Below are positions 1 through 5,161 of a DNA stretch of 5,161 nt, in pieces (positions within the stretch are counted from its first letter, which is position 1; each line of letters begins with the position of its first letter). The stretch covers positions 1 to 5,161 of the forward strand of contig JAEXXR010000714.1 in NCBI GenBank assembly GCA_023405705.1. The letters are read 5' to 3'. Source of the DNA: Actinomycetes bacterium. Its GTDB lineage: Bacteria; Actinomycetota; Thermoleophilia; Solirubrobacterales; Solirubrobacteraceae. Under the pieces are notes generated by a model, which was not told the origin of the DNA, ran no database searches, and saw only the letters and a list, made by a program, of their open reading frames with translations. Both the position numbers and the translations under genes were made by a program.

Positions 1-1390
<1,390 letters not shown>

Positions 1391-1394
1391 GGGG

Positions 1395-1400
1395 CCTCTC
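1395..1400 (-). promoter_or_regulatory. Shine-Dalgarno site of the ABC-F gene
   Basis: GAGAGG lies four bases before the ATG at 1390. The spacing is short, but this supports 1390 as the start over the in-frame ATG at 1402, which has only AGG directly abutting it. No convincing -10 box for this gene was found in the divergent region. Confidence 0.45.
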
Positions 1401-1494
1401 ATCCTGCCGCAAGCCGGGCGAGGGCGCGGCGCGGCGGCCGGCCGGCGCTCGGCGCCGCGTCGGCGGAGCGGCCGTCCGAGCACCGGCGCGGCGC

Positions 1495-1523
1495 CTGACG
1501 TGCGCCGCCGCCGCTGGTACCGT
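1495..1523 (+). promoter_or_regulatory. Promoter for the secreted protein/GNAT unit, probably leaderless
   Basis: CTGACG (1495-1500) resembles the -35 consensus TTGACA. It is followed by a 17-base spacer and TACCGT (1518-1523), which fits the TANNNT -10 pattern. Six bases separate the -10 box from the ATG at 1530, so transcription would begin at or next to the start codon. There is no Shine-Dalgarno sequence, which agrees with a leaderless mRNA. The minus-strand MOSC gene has the same -10 to ATG spacing. Confidence 0.6.
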
Positions 1524-1529
1524 CGGCCG

Positions 1530-2078
1530 ATGCCCCGATCGACGCTCCGCATTCCGGTCTCGCTTGTCGCGCTCGTCGTCGCGCTGCTTGCGCTCGTCCT
1601 CGCCGGCCCCGCCGCCGCGCTCACGCCCGCCGCCACCCCGACGCTCCGCCTCGACGGGATCGGCCCGCTGAGACTGGGGATGAGAAGCGACGTCGCGCTG
1701 AGAACCGGCTGGCTGACGAGACGCGGCAGCGGCTGCGAGCTGGGCGGGAGACCGTTCCCCGTCACCTATCGCCTGACGGGGCCGAGAGCACCGGGAGCGA
1801 TCGACGGCGTCGCCGAGTTCCGCTCCGGCAAGCTGCGCAACCTCTCGTTCCGCGGCGGCGTGCGGACGGCCGTCGGCGTCGTGCCGGGCACGACCACAAA
1901 GAGACAGATGGTCGCGCTCTACAGAAGAGCCGGCTTCTTCGTCTCCTCGCAGTTCGTCGACACCTTCGGCGGGACGTTCGTCACCGTGGAGAGACTCGGC
2001 AGACAGGTGCTCGGCGGTTTCGCGACGAGAGGCCGCGTGCGCACCGTCGGCATCCCGTACGTCCCCACCTGCGAGTGA
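1530..2078 (+). CDS. Secreted protein of unknown function with two GMT-like motifs
   Basis: The 182-residue product has a clear signal peptide: a basic start MPRSTLR, a hydrophobic core (about 9-25) and a likely cut after GPAAA (26-30). It should therefore be exported. I do not recognise a named family. The mature part begins with LDGIGPLRLGMRSDVAL (41-57), a pattern I associate with small secreted actinobacterial proteins. A second, weaker copy of the theme, GVVPGTTTKRQMVALYRRAGF (116-136), precedes a strand-rich stretch with GGTFVTVER. This suggests two tandem SmpA/OmlA- or BLIP-like modules, as an inference only. Cys69 and Cys181 are the only cysteines and could form a disulfide outside the cell. 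Twelve of 23 arginines are AGA, unlike the neighbouring genes. The start follows a six-base gap after a -10 box, and the stop overlaps the GNAT start. The reading frame stays open far upstream, but that part is antisense to the ABC-F gene. Confidence 0.82.
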   Translation: MPRSTLRIPVSLVALVVALLALVLAGPAAALTPAATPTLRLDGIGPLRLGMRSDVALRTGWLTRRGSGCELGGRPFPVTYRLTGPRAPGAIDGVAEFRSGKLRNLSFRGGVRTAVGVVPGTTTKRQMVALYRRAGFFVSSQFVDTFGGTFVTVERLGRQVLGGFATRGRVRTVGIPYVPTCE

Positions 2079-2584
2079 TCGACGCCAGACGGGTCCGGCT
2101 GCGCCCGGCGGCCGAGACCGACCGGGCGCGCTTCGCGGAGATCCTCGGCGCGCCCGAGGTCACGCGCTGGTGGGGCGACCCGGCGCGCAACCTCGACGAC
2201 GCGGTCGCCCCCGAGGAGGGCACCGCCAGCTACGCGATCGAGCTGCGCGCGGGCGGTGAGACGATCGGCGTGATCCAGAGCTGGGAGGAGGACGAGCCCG
2301 ACTTCCGCCACGCCGGGATCGACCTCGCGCTGCACCCGGAGTTCCACGGGCGCGGCTACGGCCCGGAGGCGGTCGCGGCGCTCGCCCGCCACCTCTTCGA
2401 GGCGCGCGGTCACCATCGCATCACGATCGATCCGGCCGCCGCCAACAGCAACGCGATCCGCGCCTACGAGCGGCTCGGCTTCAAGCCGGTCGGGGTGCTG
2501 CGCAGCTACTGGCGCGACCCCGACGGCGTCTGGCGCGACGGGCTGCTGATGGACCTGCTCGCGGGGGAGCTGGTCGAGCCGTAG
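2075..2584 (+). CDS. GNAT family N-acetyltransferase, AAC(6')-like
   Basis: A 169-residue single-domain GNAT enzyme, which would transfer an acetyl group from acetyl-CoA to an amine. The N-terminus IDARRVRLRPAAETDRARF is the usual first strand and helix. Strand beta4 and the pyrophosphate loop are seen in GIDLALHPEFHGRGYG (81-96), with the acetyl-CoA motif HGRGYG at 91-96. Motif B covers TIDPAAANSNAIRAYERLGF (117-136), with Asn124 and Tyr131 at the conserved positions. The C-terminal DPDGVWRDGLLMDLL resembles actinobacterial proteins annotated as aminoglycoside 6'-N-acetyltransferase-like, but similarity at this level does not establish drug resistance; the substrate could be a small amine, a peptide or a siderophore part. 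It starts with GTG overlapping the TGA of the secreted-protein gene (GTGA) and has no good ribosome-binding site, so it is probably translationally coupled. An ATG start would remove the first strand. Confidence 0.9.
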   Translation: MIDARRVRLRPAAETDRARFAEILGAPEVTRWWGDPARNLDDAVAPEEGTASYAIELRAGGETIGVIQSWEEDEPDFRHAGIDLALHPEFHGRGYGPEAVAALARHLFEARGHHRITIDPAAANSNAIRAYERLGFKPVGVLRSYWRDPDGVWRDGLLMDLLAGELVEP

Positions 2585-2642
2585 GAGGGGCGGCGCGTCG
2601 GCGGCCACGTCGGGCGCGATGGTGGGATCGGCGCGCGGCGGG

Positions 2643-2659
2643 CCGGCCGGCGGGGCCGG
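2643..2659. terminator. Weak hairpin between convergent genes
   Basis: CCGGCC (2643-2648) pairs with GGCCGG (2654-2659) around a five-base loop GGCGG. It lies between the GNAT stop (2584) and the MOSC stop (2669), where a bidirectional terminator would be expected. There is no T-tract and the surroundings are low-complexity GC, so the match may be chance. Confidence 0.25.
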
Positions 2660-2668
2660 GGGCGCGGC

Positions 2669-3316
2669 CTACTGCGCCTCGGCGGCGTGCTCGGCGCGCT
2701 GGGCGATCCAGTCGCGCAGGCTGTCGGGCAGCTGCGGGACGGCGAGGCGCGCGGTCAGCAGCTCCTCGTCGAGCAGCAGCGCGTCGGCGACGTCGCGGAC
2801 GGTCACGCCGTGGTCCGGGCGGTCGAGCAGCTCGATCGCGTCACCGGCGCCGAGCTCGCCCTCCTCGATGATCCGCAGGTAGGCGCCCGGCCGCGACGCC
2901 TGCGCGAACTTCTTCAGCATCTTCGGGTCGTCGAAGCGGAGGCCCAGCTTGTAGCAGGGGATCCGCGGCTGGCAGACCTCCAGCAGCGTCGTACCGACCC
3001 GCCAGCGCTCACCGATCACGGCGTTCGTGCAGTCGACGCCGGTGGTCGTCAGGTTCTCGCCGAACATCCCGTGCGGGATCTCGCGCGCCAGCTCGCCGGC
3101 CCACCAGTCGGAGTCCTCGCGCGCATAGGCGTAGACGGCCTTGTCGGGACCGCCGTGGACGAGCCGGTCGGCCTGGTCGTCGCCGGCGACGTTGACGCCC
3201 TCGACCCGCACGCGCCCGGCGACCGGCCGCTTGCCGATCGCGCTCGCGACCGGCCGGCCCTTCCTCGTCCCGATCGTCTCGGGTCTGCCGACGTTGACGG
3301 AGAGGAGGGAGGGCAT
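2669..3316 (-). CDS. MOSC domain protein, YiiM type
   Basis: A 215-residue cytoplasmic protein. MOSC domains bind molybdenum cofactor, and E. coli YiiM reduces N-hydroxylated bases such as 6-N-hydroxylaminopurine. The fold's landmarks are in order: the opening strand LLSVNVGRPETI (4-15), GDDQADRLVHGGPDKAVYAY (45-64), FGENLTTTGV (85-94), IGERWRVGTTLLEV (101-114) and QPRIPCYKL (116-124) with the conserved cofactor-ligand Cys121. The C-terminal part VTVRDVADALLLD (171-183) and onward matches the 3-alpha domain that follows MOSC in YiiM-like proteins. Length is close to E. coli YiiM. Cys96 and Cys115 are further cysteines; the corresponding E. coli positions, as I recall them, are not Cys. The ATG at 3316 is chosen because MPSLLSVNVG is the natural start of the fold and a -10 box sits six bases ahead; the frame stays open to 3766, but that extension is not protein-like. 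The nearest gene on each side is convergent (GNAT) or divergent (ndh), so it is likely transcribed alone. Confidence 0.9.
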   Translation of the reverse strand: MPSLLSVNVGRPETIGTRKGRPVASAIGKRPVAGRVRVEGVNVAGDDQADRLVHGGPDKAVYAYAREDSDWWAGELAREIPHGMFGENLTTTGVDCTNAVIGERWRVGTTLLEVCQPRIPCYKLGLRFDDPKMLKKFAQASRPGAYLRIIEEGELGAGDAIELLDRPDHGVTVRDVADALLLDEELLTARLAVPQLPDSLRDWIAQRAEHAAEAQ

Positions 3317-3322
3317 GGCGGG

Positions 3323-3328
3323 AGGGTA
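3323..3328 (-). promoter_or_regulatory. -10 box of the MOSC gene, probably leaderless
   Basis: On the minus strand TACCCT (3328 down to 3323) is followed by six bases, CCCGCC, and then the ATG at 3316. This is the same TANNNT-N6-ATG layout as in front of the secreted-protein gene. No Shine-Dalgarno sequence is present. I see no convincing -35 element at 17-18 bases. Confidence 0.5.
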
Positions 3329-3381
3329 GCGGCGGCGCGCGGTGCGGGCGGCCCGATGCGGCCGGGCGCGGCGGCGGCGGG

Positions 3382-3474
3382 ACCGCGCTCTCCCCCGACG
3401 TCGAGCGCGTGCTCGGCCGCCCCGCGCGCAGCTTCGCGCAGTTCGCCGCGACGCTCGCGCCGGCTCGGAACTGA
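3382..3474 (+). pseudogene. 3' remnant of an NmrA/SDR-like NAD(P)-binding protein gene
   Basis: This frame encodes 30 residues ending in TGA, including SPDVERVLGRPARSFAQFA. The pattern V-x-R-V-x-GRPxRSFAxFA is the familiar C-terminus of NmrA-type, atypical short-chain dehydrogenase/reductase proteins. Nearly every third position is G or C (GCT in one codon is the exception), as expected of real coding sequence from this genome. Upstream the frame runs only into GGC/GCG-rich low-complexity sequence and then into the promoter and start of the minus-strand MOSC gene, so no start or Rossmann domain remains. The rest was probably lost by deletion or rearrangement, with the breakpoint between about 3330 and 3382. 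The family assignment rests on pattern memory of a short tail. Confidence 0.6.
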
Positions 3475-3527
3475 GGAGTGCGTGCCGCCCGCAACGAGCG
3501 CGCGCTCGTTGCGAACGGCACGCCTCC
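3475..3527. terminator. Large 53-base hairpin after the remnant's stop codon
   Basis: A long inverted repeat starts at the base after the TGA of the gene remnant. The outer arms are GGAG, a bulged T (3479), then GCGTGCCG (3480-3487); they pair with CGGCACGC (3516-3523) and CTCC (3524-3527). After a 2x2 mismatch (CC/AA) comes a perfect 24-base palindrome, CGCAACGAGCGC followed by GCGCTCGTTGCG (3490-3513). Nothing resembling a T-tract follows. Position suggests the terminator of the lost gene, which would also shield ndh from upstream transcription. A mobile or repeated extragenic palindrome is the alternative. Confidence 0.65.
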
Positions 3528-3542
3528 GGTCGCGTCGGCGTC

Positions 3543-3560
3543 TGTGGGATCGATCTCACA
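3543..3560. promoter_or_regulatory. Imperfect dyad upstream of ndh, possible operator
   Basis: TGTGGGATC/GATCTCACA is an 18-base dyad with eight of nine positions symmetric. A third half-site, TGTGAG, lies at 3587-3592 and is the exact inverse of CTCACA (3555-3560). The dyad sits just upstream of a possible -35 box. TGTG...CACA dyads are bound by CRP/FNR-type and Rex regulators, and Rex controls ndh genes in some actinobacteria. Here the gap between TGTG and CACA is ten bases, two more than in the usual Rex or CRP site, so the regulator remains open. Confidence 0.35.
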
Positions 3561-3581
3561 GTGGCGGGTTTCCCCTCGCTC

Positions 3582-3608
3582 TTGAATGTGAGCCTCTGGT
3601 CGTACGTG
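3582..3608 (+). promoter_or_regulatory. Candidate promoter of ndh
   Basis: TTGAAT (3582-3587) resembles a -35 box and TACGTG (3603-3608) a poor -10 box. The 15-base spacer is shorter than ideal. It lies in the only less GC-rich part of the region, 18 bases before the start codon, which would give a very short leader carrying the ribosome-binding site. Confidence 0.25.
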
Positions 3609-3614
3609 ATCGAT

Positions 3615-3619
3615 AAGGA
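3615..3619 (+). promoter_or_regulatory. Shine-Dalgarno site of ndh
   Basis: AAGGA is followed by seven bases and the ATG at 3627. This is the best ribosome-binding site in the window. It fixes the ndh start, because the same frame stays open upstream to 3342 through sequence that carries the gene remnant and hairpin. Confidence 0.8.
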
Positions 3620-3626
3620 CAGAGCT

Positions 3627-4988
3627 ATGGGGTGGACTTCGGCGGCGCACAACGGTGAGAGACAGCGGCATCGCGTCGTGGTCGTCGGCGGCGGCTTCGG
3701 CGGCGTGCGGGCCGCGAAGGCGCTGAAGCGGCTGCCGGTCGACGTCACCCTCATCGATCGCAACAACCACCACCTCTTCCAGCCGCTGCTCTACCAGGTC
3801 GCGACCGGCATGCTGTCGCCCGGTCAGATCGCGCCGGCGATGCGCAGCCTCTTCCGCGGCCAGGACAACGTCCGCGTCCTGATGGGCGACGTCCGCGGTT
3901 TCGACCTCGACGAGAGAGTCGTCCGCGTCAGCGGGCAGCACGAGCTCGAGGTCCCCTACGACACGCTGATCGTCGCGGCCGGCGCGACCCACTCCTACTT
4001 CGGCAACGACGAGTGGGCTGCCGACGCCCCCGGCATGAAGACGCTCGACGACGCCAACCGCGTTCGCAGCCGCATCCTGCTCGCCTTCGAGCAGGCCGAG
4101 CAGGCGCAGACGCCGGAGGAGCGCGCGGCGCTGCTGACCTTCGTCGTCGTCGGCGCCGGCCCGACCGGCGTCGAGCTGGCCGGGCAGATCGCGATCCTCG
4201 CGCGCAAGATCCTCAAGAAGGAGCACCGCTCCTTCGACCCGCGCGAGGCGAGGGTCGTCCTGCTCGACGCCGCCCCGAGCGTGCTGCCGCCCTTCCCCGC
4301 GAAGCTGCGCCGCCACGCCGAGAAGGACCTGCGCAAGCTCGGCGTCGACGTCGAGCTGGGCGCGATGGCCGTCGGGATCGACGAGGACGGCATCGACGTC
4401 CGCGACGACGACGGCGAGCGCCGCATCGGCTCGAAGACGGTCCTGTGGGCCGCGGGCGTCCAGGCGTCGCCGCTGGCCGCGATGCTCGCCGAGGCGTCGG
4501 GCACCTCGACCGACCGCGCCGGCCGCCTGCTCGTCCGCCACGACCTGACGCTGCCGGTCCACCCCGAGGTCTTCGCGATCGGCGACATGGTCGCGCGACC
4601 CGGCGTCCCGGGCGTCGCCCAGGCGGCGATCCAGGAGGGCCGCTACGTCGGCAAGGTGATCGCCGCGCGCATCGGCGAGCAGCCCGAGCCGCCGGCCTTC
4701 TCCTACAAGGACAAGGGCACGATGGCGACGATCGGCCGCACGCACGCCGTCGCGAACATCCGCGGCGCGAAGCTGACCGGCCTGCTCGCCTTCTACATCT
4801 GGGGCTTCGTCCACATCGCCTACCTCGTCGGCTGGGGCAACCGCTTCGAGGCCGTCGCACGCTGGATGTGGACGATCGTCGCCCGCAACCGCCGCGAGCG
4901 GCTGATCAGCCAGACCAGCCTCGACAGCTCCGACATCGCCCGCGCCGCGGCCGCCGCCGAGCGCGAGCGGGTCAAGGTCCACGCCTAG
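3627..4988 (+). CDS. ndh: Type II NADH dehydrogenase (NADH:quinone oxidoreductase)
   Basis: A complete 453-residue flavoprotein that oxidises NADH and reduces membrane quinone without pumping protons. The first Rossmann motif VVVVGGGFGGVRAAKAL (17-33) binds FAD, followed by HHLFQPLLYQVATGMLSP (48-65), a hallmark of this family. The second Rossmann motif VVVGAGPTGVELAG (173-186) binds NADH and contains Glu183, the conserved acidic residue near the nicotinamide. VLWAAGV (272-278) and VFAIGDM (315-321) complete the flavin site. AQAAIQEGRYVGK (331-343) is the quinone-site motif. The C-terminal segment LAFYIWGFVHIAYLVGW (387-403) matches the amphipathic or hydrophobic region that attaches the enzyme to the inner face of the membrane. 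No signal peptide is present. Length fits actinobacterial Ndh. It stands alone, with its own Shine-Dalgarno site, a possible operator upstream and a terminator hairpin downstream. The last 25 residues are charged and alanine-rich and probably flexible. Confidence 0.96.
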   Translation: MGWTSAAHNGERQRHRVVVVGGGFGGVRAAKALKRLPVDVTLIDRNNHHLFQPLLYQVATGMLSPGQIAPAMRSLFRGQDNVRVLMGDVRGFDLDERVVRVSGQHELEVPYDTLIVAAGATHSYFGNDEWAADAPGMKTLDDANRVRSRILLAFEQAEQAQTPEERAALLTFVVVGAGPTGVELAGQIAILARKILKKEHRSFDPREARVVLLDAAPSVLPPFPAKLRRHAEKDLRKLGVDVELGAMAVGIDEDGIDVRDDDGERRIGSKTVLWAAGVQASPLAAMLAEASGTSTDRAGRLLVRHDLTLPVHPEVFAIGDMVARPGVPGVAQAAIQEGRYVGKVIAARIGEQPEPPAFSYKDKGTMATIGRTHAVANIRGAKLTGLLAFYIWGFVHIAYLVGWGNRFEAVARWMWTIVARNRRERLISQTSLDSSDIARAAAAAERERVKVHA

Positions 4989-4996
4989 CCCCCTCG

Positions 4997-5017
4997 GCTC
5001 CGGCCGCGTGTCGGAGC
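4997..5017 (+). terminator. Small hairpin just after ndh
   Basis: GCTCCG (4997-5002) pairs with CGGAGC (5012-5017) around a nine-base loop, starting eight bases after the ndh stop. It stands in tandem with the stronger hairpin at 5020-5056. No T-tract follows. Confidence 0.3.
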
Positions 5018-5019
5018 AG

Positions 5020-5056
5020 TGCGGATCTGCGCGCCCCTGAGGGGTGCGGATCCGCA
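5020..5056. terminator. Probable bidirectional terminator between ndh and the next gene
   Basis: TGCGGATC (5020-5027) pairs with GATCCGCA (5049-5056). The stem continues with TGC/GCG (one T-G wobble), a small internal loop, and CCCC (5034-5037) with GGGG (5041-5044) around the loop TGA. It fills the gap between convergent stop codons (ndh at 4988, minus-strand gene at 5058), so it could stop transcription from both sides. It has no T-tract, as is common in GC-rich actinobacteria. Confidence 0.65.
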
Positions 5057-5057
5057 A

Positions 5058-5161
5058 TCACCGCGAGCGGCCGGCGTCGCGGGCGAGGACGAGCGCCGGG
5101 GCCACGGCCAGCAGCGCGAGCAGGAGCGGCCAGCGGAAGGCGTCGCCGAAGGCGCCGGGGG
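5058..5161 (-). CDS. C-terminus of a membrane protein, probably MFS transporter (5' part outside window)
   Basis: The minus strand encodes 33 residues before a TGA at 5060-5058. They read GAFGDAFRW, then a hydrophobic run PLLLALLAVAPALVLA, then a short basic tail RDAGRSR. A final membrane helix followed by a positively charged cytoplasmic tail, preceded by a G-x-AF-x-x-AFRW-like segment, resembles the end of drug-efflux MFS transporters of the EmrB/QacA (DHA2) type. Third positions are almost all G or C, which supports coding. Too little is visible to exclude another polytopic membrane protein. It converges on ndh and shares the terminator hairpin with it. Confidence 0.6.
   Translation of the reverse strand, partial: PGAFGDAFRWPLLLALLAVAPALVLARDAGRSR

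Noticed and set aside
1443..1457. Small hairpin CGGCGC-TCG-GCGCCG in the divergent intergenic region
   Set aside because: Six base pairs in nearly pure G/C sequence is expected by chance. It has no link to a promoter or gene end.
2075..2584. Aminoglycoside resistance role for the GNAT gene
   Set aside because: Only general similarity to AAC(6') proteins is visible. GNAT specificity cannot be read from these motifs, and nothing around it suggests a resistance island.
3342..3626. N-terminal extension of ndh to the GTG at 3342
   Set aside because: The extra 95 residues run through the gene remnant in another frame and through the hairpin. The ATG at 3627 has a good Shine-Dalgarno site and gives the normal Ndh N-terminus.
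3317..3766. N-terminal extension of the MOSC gene to 3766
   Set aside because: The extension is arginine/serine-rich, crosses the large hairpin and the ndh promoter, and has no family match. The MOSC fold begins naturally at 3316.
3009..5057. Open frame of 682 codons on the minus strand across ndh
   Set aside because: It is antisense to a gene with every Ndh motif. Its composition (Asp, Arg, Ala, Val and Leu rich) is the typical mirror of a GC-rich gene, with no recognisable domain.

Overview
This is a GC-rich window (about 70 % GC by eye) with strong G/C preference at third codon positions. It looks like an ordinary chromosomal stretch of an actinobacterium. Three things point that way. The ABC-F protein resembles actinobacterial Uup-like forms. 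Two genes have a TANNNT -10 box exactly six bases before the ATG, the layout of leaderless transcripts. AGA arginine codons are also unusually common for such high GC. From memory of that group this would fit Thermoleophilia (Solirubrobacter/Conexibacter relatives), but the placement is an inference and was not tested.

Layout from left to right: (1) 1-1390, minus strand: the first 463 residues of an ABC-F ATPase of the Uup subfamily, running off the left edge. (2) 1391-1529: a divergent intergenic region with a good promoter for the plus-strand genes. (3) 1530-2584, plus strand: a two-gene unit, a small secreted protein of unknown function overlapping (GTGA) a GNAT acetyltransferase of the AAC(6')-like type. 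(4) 2585-2668: a short convergent gap with only a weak hairpin. (5) 2669-3316, minus strand: a YiiM-type MOSC-domain protein, probably leaderless. (6) 3317-3626: a 310-base region without an intact gene. It holds the last 30 codons of a lost NmrA/SDR-like gene, a very strong 53-base hairpin directly after its stop codon, a dyad that could be an operator, a weak candidate promoter and a clear Shine-Dalgarno site. (7) 3627-4988, plus strand: a complete type II NADH dehydrogenase (ndh). (8) 4989-5057: two hairpins between convergent genes, the second a likely bidirectional terminator. (9) 5058-5161, minus strand: the last 33 residues of a membrane protein, probably an MFS transporter.

The genes do not form one pathway. 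The ABC-F factor acts on ribosomes, Ndh feeds electrons from NADH to the quinone pool, the MOSC protein probably handles N-hydroxylated compounds through molybdenum cofactor, and the acetyltransferase substrate is unknown. Only the secreted protein and the acetyltransferase are clearly co-transcribed. I found no phage, transposon, CRISPR, RNA gene or defence system. The most interesting material is non-coding or decayed: the gene remnant with its hairpin, and the possible operator in front of ndh.
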